DNA of 64,000 nt, taken from NCBI GenBank assembly GCA_037974665.1, contig CM075767.1, forward strand, positions 88,066,644 to 88,130,643. The letters run 5' to 3'. How positions within the stretch are numbered: the first letter of the stretch is position 1; every line of letters begins with the position of its first letter. The notes below the pieces were generated by a model. That model did no database searches. It saw nothing but the letters and a program-made list of their open reading frames with translations, and was not told the DNA's origin. The stretch comes from Ehretia macrophylla (lineage: Eukaryota > Streptophyta > Magnoliopsida > Boraginales > Ehretiaceae). Below are positions 1 through 12,006 of this stretch, one piece after another. The position numbers and the translations under genes were made by a program.

Positions 1-2195
1 AATCATTAAAATGTGACCAAATCTGGAAATTTGGAGAAATGAATCAGGTTTTGGCAGATGCACTGACCTTGTGGAACGAACCATATTTGACTTGGTAAAG
101 TTTTTCCAAAATGCATGAAATTTGGTGTGCTGCTATATTTTTCAGTTCTGGACAATTTTGTCAGATATGGACCAAAGCTACAAATGACTCTAAGAACCTC
201 AAAAACGTCAATTTCTGAAAAGGGTGCAAATCTGGACAGTTTTTTGCTACCTTACTGTTTCGGCTATAACTAATGATTCTGAACTCCAATTGATGAAAGG
301 TTTGTTTCTGATTTTAGTTAACTTCTTAAGCTTTAATTTGAAATCTTATTCACTGAATTTGGAGATTTTTTGATTATCCTATTGATTGTGAGAAAACAGC
401 CTATTGCAGTGAAGGTTTTATTTAGCTACATGCTTGGGAAATTGTTGTAACCTCTCTTGTGGTACTAATTGTATGGAAATGTGGTATTGGGATGTGGTGT
501 GGACTGTTTTGAATGTTTGAGGATGTTGAATTAAATGATGTATGGTTTGAGATTGACATTGAGTTGGGTTGAGGCTCAAATTGCACGAATATACTTGAAA
601 TGGAAGCCCTAACGACTAGGTAGTCTTAATAAGTGTTGATCATTTGGATATTGTGTTGGAATCATAAGCTTAGTGGGCTGCCCGTAAATGTTTTATAACT
701 TCAAAAGTGATCTTGACCGTTGCATGTTGACAAATAAGCTTTTCTTGCATCCGCACCCATGTTGATATCATTGCATGTTGAATAATCTTATCACTTGATT
801 ACGTGGGCTTCTTAATGAGTTATATGTCCTGTTTTACATGTGTTACATGGCTGCCCGTTTAATTTTCATATAACTCTATATACCTTTCAAGTGAAATTTC
901 TTGTCTTATCGTGTCCTGCTTGTTTGCCTGTCAATGTCCAATCTTATGACTGTCCGGAGGCAACCTACTTTGTTGCCCTCCTACTGCGATATATTACCTG
1001 TCATGAATGTGCATTGCATACAAGGTTGCAACCTTTCCTGTTGGCATGGTAGCGATCACGCACACCGGGCGGCATCGGGCTTGCCGGTGCACCCGTGACT
1101 ACCATGGTCCCATTCCCTCTCTCGCTTGGGGGCTAGACTTCCTCGGAGAGTTGGGTCGTAGGATTTTGGGGTACATCCGGAGTACACCCACCTGGCGTGT
1201 TTAGGGGATGATTTGAAGTCGGCCGCAACAACTGATCCTGGAACTGATCTGAGAGCAAAAGCTCACCGTATCCTTTTTATTATGTGTATAAGTACTCCCG
1301 CTTGGTTCCTAGAGAACCTCGGGGAGGAAAGACCGGTATTCCTGTTCTGTACTTGTATTTCTGTACTTGTAATTCTGTTGTATTCATGTTTGAGAAAGGG
1401 ATTTTCATGAGTTTAACCGAAAAATGAGTTTCAAAACTTATTTCTCGTTCCCCCTCACTGAGTTCATAAGGACTCACCCTCTTTTATCATCTCAGGTGAA
1501 GAAGAATAGGTACAGGAACCCAAGGATAATGTACCTAATGATGAACCCCTGGAGTGATTGCCTGTTATTGTTGTTTTGCTTGAACGTGACTACTTGTGTA
1601 CCTTGTGCTGCTTGAAGACTATTTATCTTATGTTGTTGTTGTCGCTAATGTAAAAGACCCCCGTTGTAATTTGGGGTCTAATTTTGGTTTGTACTTATTT
1701 TAAGTAGACTGATACTAGACATGACACTACTATGATCATTTTGCTTTTACTACCGCTAGTATCTATCATAGGTTATGTTGCTTAGTTAAGGAATAGGTAA
1801 ATGAACTTATCCAATCTCAACAGGTACTCGCTAATAAGCTAAGATCAATAGGTATATTTTGAAACGAGGATAAATGGACAAACGAGACATAGTATCATGC
1901 TAGTTTATAAATCAAACGGGACGTCGAATTGACCAATAGGCAATTCAATTGATGGAATAATAGTAATCTTAGCTGGAATTGAATTTGAGATGGTAAATTT
2001 TGAGGCTGTTAGAAATTTTAGGTCAAAACAAAGAGCCCAATTACAGCCGTTATGCTGCCAGATTTCTGGAAAATTTTGGAGTCTAGAATAAAACGTTAAG
2101 TGTTAAACCTCCTAGAATGATTAAGAATGTGTAAGGACTTGAATGTTTAGATCACACTCTAATCTAACCTTTATAGGACGGGTTGGGGCGTGACA
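1..2195 (+). repeat. Element 1 5' LTR (3' portion)
   Basis: This stretch aligns base for base in length with 8399-10593, the end of the 3' LTR, and finishes with the same GGGGCGTGACA terminus. Divergence from the 3' LTR is uneven: about 32 mismatches in the first 420 bases and about 38 in the next 1775, counted by eye. The small open frames at 840-1615 recur at the same places in the 3' LTR, show no protein-like features, and are not called as genes. Confidence 0.93.
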
Positions 2196-2445
2196 CCTTA
2201 TACGACGAATCGTATCAGATCTTAGTTTGCTTAAGCCGGGTTTAACTCTCGGACTGTGGGTAGAGCCCTAAGATAATTAGGATGACTTGTTTATGTGTTG
2301 TTATTGTGTTAAATGTGCCTTCTATGTTCTATGTGCTTAAGTGACTTACGTGCCTTAAATGTTTTTAGAATTGTACCTATAGTATGTTGCATATCATATG
2401 CATTAGATTCTTAATTGTCGTATTTTCAATAAATTGTGCCTATAG
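2196..2445 (+). other. Element 1 untranslated leader with degenerate primer-binding site
   Basis: The leader lies between the LTR end and the gag ATG. Bases 2210-2221 (TCGTATCAGATC) match 10 of 12 positions of the usual plant initiator-Met tRNA primer site TGGTATCAGAGC, which is intact in element 2. The site starts 14 bases after the LTR, further than usual. It has probably drifted by mutation. The rest of the leader carries no recognisable feature. Confidence 0.7.
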
Positions 2446-3477
2446 ATGGCTGGCCCTAGTACCCGTACTACTAATAGGAGCGGTGAACCTCAAGAGACTG
2501 GGGATGCCTATCAGACTAATCCCGGTATAGCTATGTTTAATATGATGGCAAATGCCATGGATCGCGTATCACGTGTGATGGAGCGTGAGGATGCTCGTGA
2601 AGCCAACAACAACATCAACAACAGGAATGAGGGTAACCATGGGAGACATAGCAGAATGAAGGAATTCCTTGACTTTCGCCCGTCTAAATTCTACGGGGAA
2701 GCTGATGATGAGAAAGCAGAGGCTTGGTTGTCCGAGATCGAGAAGATTTTCAGGCCGCTTGATTATACAGATGAAGAGAAAGTGGAGTTTGCTGTATTTC
2801 TATCGCACGGGGATGCCGAGCATTGGTGGCACACTGTAGAGGCACTATGGGAGACTGATCAGACACCTCGCCTGTGGAGTAATTTTGTTAAGGCATTTAA
2901 GGAAAAATATGTACCTGCAGTTTCCAGGCAGAGGCGGATCTAGGAGTTTATGCACTTGACCCAGGGTAATATGACGGTGGCCCAGTACGAGGCACGTTTT
3001 GATCGACTGTCCCGTTATGCTCAATATATGGTTTGTACTCCGGAGGCAAAATTGTGGAAATTTACTGTTGGTTTGAGGCCAGAGATTCAGGACCAGTTAG
3101 CTTCTTATGACTTCGATACTTATTCTGCTCTCTTTGCTACTACCTCTCGAGTTGAGAAGAGGAAACTAGATGGAGCCAGTTCGAGTCAACCAAACAAGAA
3201 ACCATACCAGCCTCCTGGTCAGCAGAGGAAATTCCAGAGTCAGGGTCGTAACCAGGGCCAGAGCCAGAGCAGGTCAGGGAATAACCGTGGCCCGACGAAA
3301 GCGCCATCAGCCTCTTCCGCCCGTGGATCCATAGGTAGTTCACCTGCTACTCAGTCCGTCAGCTGCTCATATTGTGACAGGAAGGGGCATACCGAGGCCC
3401 AGTGTTGGAGGAAGTTGGGACGATGTATAAGGTACGACAGTGATCAGCACCAGATCAAGGATTGCCCTAAACGTTAG
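2446..3477 (+). pseudogene. gag: Element 1 gag: capsid and nucleocapsid part
   Basis: The capsid-like segment (retrotransposon gag family) lies around residues 70-165, with the usual tryptophan-rich stretch AEAWLSEIEKIF and EHWWHTVEALW. It continues after the stop at 2941 with the typical LTQGNMTVAQYEARF. A basic Gln/Ser/Gly-rich linker leads to a zinc knuckle, CSYCDRKGHTEAQC, with complete CCHC spacing. A second knuckle, complete in element 2, has lost its second cysteine (Tyr, TAC). A second stop at 3475 separates it from the protease. Gag would assemble the virus-like particle and bind the RNA. Confidence 0.9.
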
Positions 3478-3996
3478 GCAGGGCAAAATCAGGGTAAACC
3501 AGCCGGTAGAGGCAAGACTCCAGTTCCTAGGGTCCAGGCTCGAGCCTATGCTATTGAGTGCGAGGAGATTCCAGATGAGACCGCTGTTGTTGAAGGTACA
3601 TTCTTCATACTGAATCAACCTGTTAAGGCGTTAATTGATCCGGGTGCTACTCATTCATTTATTACTCCCTTATGTGTGGAACGTGTAAAATTGAAAGTTG
3701 TATGTTTGCCATATGAAGTAGAAGTTGGTACCCCAATGGGTTCTAAACTTGTAACTAGTTCAGCTTGTAAAGCATGTAAAATCCAAATTAAGGATAGGGA
3801 ATTCTCAGCCAATCTTATTGTATTACCTTTTCGAGACTATGAGGTCATTTTAGGGATGGACTGGCTGGCAAAACATCATGTCCAACTGGATTGCCGGGCA
3901 AAGATTATAACGTTTTGGGTACCTGATCAACCGATACTGGAGATTTTGGGTTGAAGAGATTTCATCGGGAGTTCCATCATTTCATCTACAAAAGCA
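3478..3996 (+). pseudogene. Element 1 aspartic protease region
   Basis: The same frame continues through a retropepsin-like aspartic protease. The active-site segment reads [13 protein letters not shown], and downstream VILGMDWLAKHHVQLDC is the usual C-terminal signature of plant Ty3/gypsy proteases. The residue after the catalytic Asp is Pro (Leu in element 2), where D-S/T-G is the classic form. DPG variants occur in plant gypsy elements as I recall, so this need not be damage. The frame ends with TGA at 3952-3954, just before the linker to reverse transcriptase. Confidence 0.85.
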
Positions 3997-5470
3997 GTGA
4001 AGTCGTTGAGGAAATGGTGCAACGGATACTTGGCTTACCTTATCAACAAGCCGTCGGATAAAGCTAAATTGGAGGAGATGCCTGTGATCAAAGACTATGC
4101 AGATGTGTTCCCAGAAGAATTACCCGGTTTACCCCCGAATCGGGAGATCGAGTTTGTTATAGAGTTACTGCCTGGTACCCAGCCGATATCTAAGGCTCCC
4201 TATCGTATGGCATCGGCCGAGCTACAAGAATTAAAGGACCAATTGCAAGGGTTGCTGAAGAAGGGATTTGTACAACCGAGCTCTTCACCGTGGGGTGCGC
4301 CAGTACTATTTGTTAAGAAGAAAGACGGAACGTTGAGACTATGCATTGACTATCGAGGTTTGAACCAAGTGACTGTCAAGAATAAATACCCACTTCCCTT
4401 GATTGATGAGTTATTTGATCAACTGCAAGGAGCCAAAGTGTATTCGAAACTCGACTTGAGACAAAGGTATTATTAGTTGCGGATCAAGAAGGAAGATGTG
4501 CCTAAAACGGCTTTCAGGACGAGATATGGGCATTATGAATATGTAATGATGCCTTTTGGACTAACTAATGCCCCTGTAGCTTTTATGGATTTGATACATA
4601 GGGTGTTTCAACCCTACTTGGACCAATTTATGGTGATCTTCATTGATGATATTTTGGTATACTCGAAATCAGAGGCGGAGCATGAGCAACATCTGCGGTT
4701 GGTACTGCAGAAACTTCGAGAGCACCAATTGTATGCAAAGTTTAGCATGTGCGAATTTTGGCTGCAGCAGATTGCATTTTTGGGGTATATCATATCCCAA
4801 GAGGGAATAGCGGTAGATCCAGCAAAGATCGATGCAGTGATGTCTTGGAAGAAGCCGGAAAATGTTACGGAGGTTCAGAGTTTTCTTGGTCTAGCCGGCT
4901 ATTATCAGAGGTTCGTGAAGGATTTCTCTAAGATTGCGGGACCGCTTACAAAGCTCACTCAAAAGAAAACCAAGTTCGTGTGGGATGATAAGTGCGAGAA
5001 CAGCTTCCAAGAGTTGAAGAAAAGATTGACTACCGCACCAGTTCTTGCATTGCCTGAAGGGAATCAAGGTTTCGTAATCTATAGTGATGCTTCGAAAGAA
5101 GGATTGGGATGTGTATTGATGCAAAATGGAAGAGTGATTGCATATGCTTCTAGGAACCCCAAGCTGTATGAGATGAATTACCCGACACATGATTTGGAGT
5201 TAGCGGCTATTGTGTTTGCACTCAAGAAATGGAGGCATTATCTGTGGGGTAAAAAGTTTGAGGTATTTACTGATCATAAGAGTTTGAAATACTTGTTCTC
5301 TCAAAAGGAGTTGAATATGAGGAAAAGGTGGTGGATGGAGCTTTTGGATGATTATAACTGCACAATTAATTATGTGCCCGGTAAGGCGAATGTAGTTGCA
5401 GATGCCTTAAGCAGAAAGGCAAGCATGGCAAAACTGGAAGTCAAGGTGCAGGAGTTGTTGAAGGAAGTAT
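3997..5470 (+). pseudogene. Element 1 reverse transcriptase and RNase H
   Basis: Reverse transcriptase motifs appear in order: [48 protein letters not shown], a stop at 4474 in the DLRQGYYQ-type motif (Gly also changed to Arg), PFGLTNAP, and the catalytic FIDD with its Asp pair at 4645-4650. The connection [15 protein letters not shown] follows. RNase H shows [13 protein letters not shown] (catalytic Asp present), [25 protein letters not shown] and ADALSRK. The frame then shifts before the integrase. Confidence 0.92.
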
Positions 5471-5474
5471 TTCT

Positions 5475-7034
5475 GTGGAACCACAATCGACTCAAAAATG
5501 GTTACTTTTTTCCACTACCCAAGTTCAATCGACGTTATTGTCTGAGTTACGAAAGGCTCAACAGAAGGACAAACAATTTCAGAAGATTAAGGAAAGTAAC
5601 GCAGATTTCAAGTTTCATGATGATGGTGTTTGGAGGTTTAGGAACCGGATTTGTGTTCCCAGTGAGCCAGAGCTGAAAAAGAAGATTCTTGAGGAAGTAC
5701 ATAATTCAAGATATACTATTCACCCCAGCGGAACAAAGATGTATCGGGATTTGAAGCAACACTATTGGTAGAATAACATGAAAAGAGAAATTGCGGAGTT
5801 TGTAGCACGGTGTTTGACCTGCCAGAGAGTCAAAGCAGAACATCAATGACCCGCAGGTTTACTTCAGCCGTTGGAGATTCCTCAATGGAAATGGGAACAT
5901 ATCACTATGGATTTTGTTATGGACCTGCCTAGATCACGAAAGAGTCATGACGCCGTTTGGGTTATAGTGGATAGATTGACTAAGTCGGCGCACTTCTTAC
6001 CGATGAACAAGGAGGATAGTCCTGAGAAATTGGGAGATATGTATGTGGCGGAGATTGTAAGACTGCACGGGATGCCTGTGAGTATTGTGTCGGATAGGGA
6101 TCCTCGTTTTACTTCCCGATTTTGGAAGAGATTGCAAGAAGCTTTGGGGATGAAATTGAGTTTTAGCACGGCTTATCACCCTCAGACGGATGGTCAATCG
6201 GAGAGAACCATTCACATTTTGGAGGATATGCTGAGGGCATGTGTGTTGGACTTGGGGAAAGGTTAGGAGAAATATCTATCTCTAGCGGAGTTCGCCTACA
6301 ACAATAGTTATCAGGCCACGATCGGGATGGCCCCTTTTGAGGCGCTGTATGGACGTAAGTGTCGATCCCCAGTCTATTGGGATGAAGTAGATGAGACGAA
6401 GACTTTTGACCTGACCCTTTTACCTGAACTAATGAAGACTGTTGATAACATCCACCTCATCCGAAAACGGATGCTTACCGCCCAGAGCAGGCAGAAGAGT
6501 TATGCAGACCGCCGAAGACGGAGCCTAGAGTTTGAGGTCGGCGACAAGGTGTTCTTAAAGATATCACCCCGGAGGGGACTACTTAGACATGGAAAAGGTG
6601 GAAAGCTGAGCCCGAGATTTGTAGGACTATTTGAGATAGTTGAGAAGGTTGGCAAGTTGGCGTATCGCCTAGCGCTACCCGAGAATCTCTCCAATATTCA
6701 CGACGTCTTTCATGTTTCGATACTGCGGAAGTATCATCCTGACCCGTCGCACATCTTGGAGCCAGAGCCGTTGCAGCTTCGGGAGAACTTGTCCTACGAG
6801 GAAAAGCCCATTCGGATCCTAGACCAGCAGGATCAGGAGTTGCGCAACAGAACTATACCTATGGTGAAGGTGCTGTGGGATCATCATGGAGTCGAAGAAG
6901 CAACGTGGGAAAGGCGAGACCAGATGGAGCAACAGTATCCAGCTTTATTTCAAGGTAATATTGAATTTCGGGACGAAATTCTTTTAAGGAGGGGAGGATG
7001 TGAGGCCCGACCCCGATTTGCGTGCGAAACCTAG
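5475..7034 (+). pseudogene. Element 1 integrase with chromodomain-like C-terminus
   Basis: This part is in the shifted frame. The HHCC zinc-binding part reads [20 protein letters not shown] followed by CLTC, with stops at 5769 and 5847. The catalytic core has Asp at 5910, Asp at 6093 (VSDRDPRF) and Glu at 6201 ([11 protein letters not shown]), the usual D-D-35-E spacing. A stop at 6264 precedes [22 protein letters not shown]. The C-terminus has the DVFHVSILRKYHPDPSH segment and a chromodomain-like tail ending VLWDHHGVEEATWER, typical of Tekay-like chromoviruses. The last codons overlap the polypurine tract and the LTR start. Confidence 0.9.
6986..6998 (+). other. Element 1 polypurine tract
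   Basis: AAGGAGGGGAGGA lies immediately before the TGTGAGG start of the 3' LTR. It is in the expected position for the plus-strand primer. Confidence 0.85.
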
Positions 7035-10000
7035 CTTCGTTTGCCCTAACCTAGATTTGTGTGCCATGACCTAGGTTTAAGAAACGAGCCCATTTTATGT
7101 GCCGTGCATTGAATTACGTGCATTAGTTTGGGATTGCGTGCATTTACTTCAAAAATGTGCGTTTGTCTCGTAGTTCGTGTCCTACCTCGTAGTGCGTGCC
7201 TAGACCTAGGAAAGCGTGCCTTCACGCTAATCAAGAAAGCATCTTCCACGAAGCACTAGGCTATTAAACAATCCTACAAAATCCACTAACAATATAATAA
7301 TCCAAATTCCATTCACTAGAAGACAAAAATGCACCAAACACAAAACATTCCTTATTCTTTATTCATTATTCCTTTTGCACTTTCAAGATACCATTAAAAT
7401 AACACTCAACCAAGACAAAATTCAGAATTATGCACATGTTTGGCCGGCCATATCATGTTTTGAGCAAGAAAATTTGAACAACATAAGTTATTGTGCATGC
7501 TTAGTCAACCACCTAGCACAAGGCATTAAAAAAATTTCTCAAATCCCCTCAAATCCTCACCATATCTGACCAGCCCTTGCATGCCCATGCTAGCATTCAA
7601 AAAATAACATTTTGAAGACAAAAAAAATCAGAATTTGGCTGCCCAAGGCCGAGCATGCTTCAACAAGTTGCAAGGCTTTGTCTTTTTTTTTTTCATTTTC
7701 ACTCATTTTCTCTCAACATCTCTCTCTCACTCTCATTTCCTCTATCCATTTCGGTCCTTGGCTGAGCTCTCACCATCTTTGCTCCTCTTCATCATCCCTT
7801 AGTCGAACAAGGCAAGCAAATCATCCAAGCAACTCAAGCAAACAAGCTAGAGTTCGAAAATCACTCTTGCATGTGCATTGAAGCTTCATTTCGGCCCTAG
7901 GTAAACTTCTTGACAACCATTTCTTTTCTTCATGGTTTAACCTCATGAATGTGCTAAGAGATTGATGATTAAGCTAGGAAAAATAGAGAAAAGCTAGTTG
8001 GGTTGTCGCCTAAGCAAGGAGAAGGAGAAAGTTGTGCTTCAACAAAGGTTTTGAGCATTTTTGTGGTTGATTGCTATGGTGAGGGTTAAAACCTTTTGAA
8101 AACTCTTCAAATTTCACATGCATGCTCATAAATGTGTGTATTTGCTTCTGTACTTGAGCTATATGGTCGTTCATAAGCTTAAACAACCATGCATGGCAAG
8201 ATCTTGGCTTGAAAATGAAGCTAGGTGAAGTCGAAATGGATGACAGCTCTCTGACCAGTCTGTTCGAGGTAAGTTTAGCTAAGCAAATGATGTTGAAAAT
8301 GCTTGAAACTTGGTGGGTGACTATTTTGGACGGTTTTGAACATTTTTTTCCAGAAATAGGCCGAAGCTAATTTTGACTCTAAGGTCCTCAAAATTGCAAA
8401 TCATTAAAATGTGACAAAATCTGGAAATCTGGAGAAATGAATCAGGTTTTTGCAGATGCACTAAGCTTGTGGAACGAACCATATTTTACTTAGTAAATAT
8501 TGTAAAAAATGCATGGAATTTGGTGTGTAGCTATATTTTTCAGTTCTGGACAATTTTGTCAGAAATGAACCAAAGCTAAAACTGAATCTAAGAACCTCAA
8601 AAACGTCAATTTCTGAAAAGTGTACAAATCTGGACAGTTCTGTGCTACCTCACTGTTTCGGCTATAACTAATGATTCTGAACTCCAATTGATGCAAGGTT
8701 TGTTTCTGATTTTATTTAACTTCTTGAGCTTTAATTTGAAATCTTATTCACAGAATTTGGATATTGTTTGATTATCCTATTGATTGTGAGAATACAGCCT
8801 ATTGCAGTGAAGGTTTTATTTAGCTACGTGCTTGGGAAATTGTTGTAACCTCTCTTGTGGTACTAATTGTATGGAAATGTGGTATTGGGATATGGTGTGG
8901 ACTGTTTTGAACATTTGAGGATGTTGAATTAAATGATGTATGGTTTGAGATTGACATTGAGTTGGGTTGAGGCTCAAATTGCACGAATATACTTGAAATG
9001 GAAGCCCTAACGACTAGGTAGTCTTAATAAGTGTTGATCATTTGGATATTGTGTTGGAATCATAAGCTTAGTGGGCTGCCCGTAAATGTTTTATAACTTC
9101 AAAAGTGATCTTGACCGTTGCATGTTGACAAATAAGCTTTTCTTGCATCCGCACCCATGTTGATATCATTGCATGTTGAATAATCTTATCACTTGATTAC
9201 ATGGGCTTCTTAATGAGTTATATGTCCTGTTTTACATGTGTTACATGACTGCCCGTTTAATTTTCATATAACTCTATATACCTTTCAAGTGAAATTTCCT
9301 GTCTTATCGTGTCCTGCTTGTTTGCCTGTCAATGTCCAATCTTATGACTGTCCGGAGGCAACCTACTTTGTTGCCCTCCTACTGTGATATATTACCTGTC
9401 ATGAATGTGCATTGCATACAAGGTTGCAACCTTTCCTGTTGGCATGGTAGCGATCACGCACACCGGGCGGCATCGGGCTTGCCGGTGCACCCGTGACTAC
9501 CATGGTCCCATTCCCTCTCTCGCTTGGGGGCTAGACTTCCTCGGAGAGTTGGGTCGTAGGATTTCGGGGTACATCTGGAGTACACCCACCTGGCATGTTT
9601 GGGGGATGATTTGAAGTCGGCCGCAACAACTGATCCTGGAACTGATCTGAGAGCAAAAGCTCACCGTATCCTTTTTATTATGTGTATAAGTACTCCCGCT
9701 TGGTTCCTAGAGAACCTCGGGGAGGAAAGACCGGTATTCCTGTTCTGTACTTGTATTTCTGTACCTGTAATTCTGTTGTATTCATGTTTGAGAAAGGGAT
9801 TTTCATGAGTTTAACCGGAAAATGAGTTTCAAAACTTATTTCTCGTTCCCCTTCACTGAGTTCATAAGGACTCACCCTCTTTTATCATCTCAGGTGAAGA
9901 AGAACAGGTACAGGAACCCGAGGATAATGTACCTAATGATGAACCCCTGGAGTGATTGCCTGTTATTGTTGTTTTGCTTGAACGTGACTACTTCTGTACC

Positions 10001-10593
10001 TTGTGCTGCTTGAAGACTATTTATCTTATGTTGTTGTTGTCGCTAATGTAAAAGACCCCCGTTGTAATTTGGGGTCTAATTTTGGTTTGTACGTATTTTA
10101 AGTAGACTGATACTAGACATGACACTACTATGATCGTTTTGCTTTTACTACCGCTAGTATCTATCACAGGTTATGATGCTTAGTCAAGGAATCGGTAAAT
10201 GAACTTATCCAATCTCAACAGGTACTCGCTAATAAGCTAAGATCAACAGGTATATTTTGAAACGAGGATAAATGGACAAACGAGACATAGTATCATGCAA
10301 GGTTATAAATCAAACGGGACGTCAAATTAACCAATAGGCAATTCAATTGATGGAATAATAGTAATCTTAGCTGGAATTGAATTTGAGATGGTAAATTTTG
10401 AGGCTGTTAGAAAATTTAGGTCAAAACAAAGAGCCCAATTACAGCCGTTATGCTGCCGGATTTTCGGAAAATTTTGGAGTCTAGAATAAAACGTTAAGTG
10501 TTAAACCTCCTACAATGATTAAGAATGTGAAAGGACTTGAATGTTTAGATCACACTCTAGTCTAACCTTTATAGGCCGGGTTGGGGCGTGACA
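6999..10593 (+). repeat. Element 1 3' LTR, complete (3595 bp)
   Basis: It starts TGTGAGGCCC after the polypurine tract and ends GGGGCGTGACA against 5S sequence. The length is in the range of Del/Tekay LTRs. The first 1.4 kb has no counterpart inside the window except the related LTR at 59138. It includes a T- and CT-rich stretch around 7678-7745. No host gene is visible in it. Confidence 0.93.
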
Positions 10594-10674
10594 AGAACTC
10601 CGAAGTTAAGCGTGCTTGTGTTAGAGTAGTACTAGGATGGGTGACCCCCTTGGAAGTCCCTCGAGTTGCACCTC
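10594..10674 (+). rRNA. 5S rRNA gene fragment, copy 1 (5' truncated)
   Basis: It begins at gene position 40, directly after the CA end of the element 1 LTR, and runs to the 3' end. Changes are G65T, C67T, G68T, G97T, T109A, C117T plus one extra base near 105. Box A is complete but the 5' third is missing, so it cannot give a normal 5S RNA. Confidence 0.93.
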
Positions 10675-11213
10675 CCTTTTCAATTTTTTTTGCTCTGGTT
10701 AGGGTTGCCAAGATACTTCATCCACCACATTTCTATTATCGAATCCCACGGAACCTTGGGCAAGACAACTTCGCTTCACGTGGAGGCTGGGCCCGCAAAC
10801 CGAGGGCGTAGGGCTTGTGAACAGGTCTCCGTCGCTCCGGTGCTCATAACTTTTGATATGTAAGGAGTTACGCTGCGCACAGCATACCGTTTCAAATCTC
10901 TCCGAGAGCTCTACGACGGGGGTAGCAAGCTTGCTTGCTTTGCCCTTTCTGGAGCCCAAATTTGAACGTTTTAATAAGTTTCGGGCCACTTTTCTATTTT
11001 TGCATTGTTTATACGTCCCGGATCGTACATCGTGAGCTGTTAAAAGGACGAGAACCTTCCTCGCAAGACATTAGAGGGCCCTACAACGCGTCGATATCAC
11101 GTCTTACCAGGATGCTGCGTTGTTGAAGCAGATTAGGCCTTTTGAATGGGCCATCTCTCTAGGCTGGGACTGTGAACCGTTAGCACATAAAGGAATTATG
11201 CCCTCAACATGAC

Positions 11214-11332
11214 GGGTGCGATCATACCAGCACTAATTCACCGGATCCCATCAGAACTCTGAAGTTAAGCGCGCTTGGGCGAGAGTAGTACTAGGATGGG
11301 TGACCCCCTGGGAAGTCCTCGTGTTGCACCCC
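11214..11332 (+). rRNA. 5S rRNA gene, copy 2
   Basis: Full length. Changes: G25T, C47T, T59C (the last inside box A). The next copy starts 674 bp on. Confidence 0.95.
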
Positions 11333-11887
11333 CCTTTTCAATTTTTTTTGCTCCGGTTAGGGTTGCCAAGATACTTTATCCACCACATTTCTAGTATCGA
11401 ATCCCACGGCACCTTGGGCAAGACAACTTCGCTTCACGTGGAGGCTGGGCCAGCAAACCTAGGGCGTAGGGCTTGTGACAGGTCTCCGTCGCTCCGGTGC
11501 CCATAACTTTTGATCCATAAGGAGTTACGCGACGCACAGCATACCGTTGCAAAGCTCTCCGAGAGCTCTACGACGGGGGTAGCCATCTTGCTCCATGTGC
11601 CCTTTTTGGGGCCCAAAATCGAACATTTTCATCAGTTTCGGGCTACTTTACTAGTTTAGCTCTGTTTTTCCATCCCAGATCGTACGTCGTGAGCTGTTAA
11701 AAGGACTACAACCTTACTCGCAGGACATTAGAGGGCCCTACAATGCGTCGATATCTCTTCTTGCGAGGATGTTGCTTTGTTGAAGTAGATGGGTGTCGTT
11801 AAGCCCATAGGGCCTTCTGAATGGGCCATCTCTCTAGGCTGGGACTGTGAACCATTAACACATAAAGGAATTGTGCCTCAACATGAC

Positions 11888-12006
11888 GGGTGCGATCATA
11901 CCAGCACTAATGCATTGGATCCCATTAGAACTCCGAAGTTTAGCGTGCTTGGGCGAGAGTAGTACTAGGATAGGTGACCCCCTGGGAAGTCCTCGAGTTG
12001 CACTCC
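11888..12006 (+). rRNA. 5S rRNA gene, copy 3
   Basis: Full length. Changes: C28T, C29T, C39T, A54T, G85A, T109A, C117T. A54T and G85A hit boxes A and C. Confidence 0.93.

Larger units (their letters stand above)
2446..7034 (+). pseudogene. gag-pol: Element 1 gag-pol polyprotein, inactivated
   Basis: One long frame (2446 to about 5460) encodes Gag, protease, reverse transcriptase and most of RNase H. A frameshift between about 5440 and 5500 moves the integrase part to another frame, which runs on into the 3' LTR. In-frame stops lie at 2941, 3475, 3952, 4474, 5769, 5847 and 6264 (first base). Where element 2 has a sense codon at the same site (4474, 5769, 5847, 6264), the stop is one C-to-T or G-to-A change from Gln, Trp, Arg and Trp. 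No full-length product is possible. The ATG at 2446 begins a normal MAGPSTRT-type Gag start and is the first ATG in this frame after the leader. Confidence 0.93.
1..10593 (+). mobile_element. Element 1: Ty3/gypsy chromovirus (Del/Tekay-like), 5' end outside window
   Basis: The order is 5' LTR (partial), primer site, gag, protease, reverse transcriptase, RNase H, integrase, chromodomain-like tail, polypurine tract, 3' LTR. This is the Ty3/gypsy order. The very long LTR (3595 bp), the initiator-Met-type primer site and the C-terminal chromodomain-like segment point to the Del/Tekay chromovirus lineage. The first window base matches base 8399 of the 3' LTR, so about 1.4 kb of the 5' LTR lies upstream. 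The 3' LTR ends in CA at 10593 directly against position 40 of a 5S gene. The element therefore sits in the 5S array or formed its border. The coding region is dead (seven stops, one frameshift). The target duplication cannot be tested because the left flank is missing. Confidence 0.93.

Noticed and set aside
840-1615. Small open frames in the element 1 LTR (repeated at 9405-10013 and in part at 61531-62181)
   Set aside because: They lie in LTRs, differ in frame integrity between copies, and show no recognisable motif.
3631-3660. Protease active site reading D-P-G (element 1) and D-L-G (element 2) as a disabling mutation
   Set aside because: Non-Ser/Thr residues at this place are, as I recall, common in plant gypsy proteases, and both elements differ from the classic form in different ways. 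Not counted as damage.
7375-7881. Open frames at 7375-7569 and 7612-7881 as host exons
   Set aside because: They lie in the unique first part of the 3' LTR, are low-complexity (Ser-rich from CT tracts), and the related LTR at 59138 does not preserve them.
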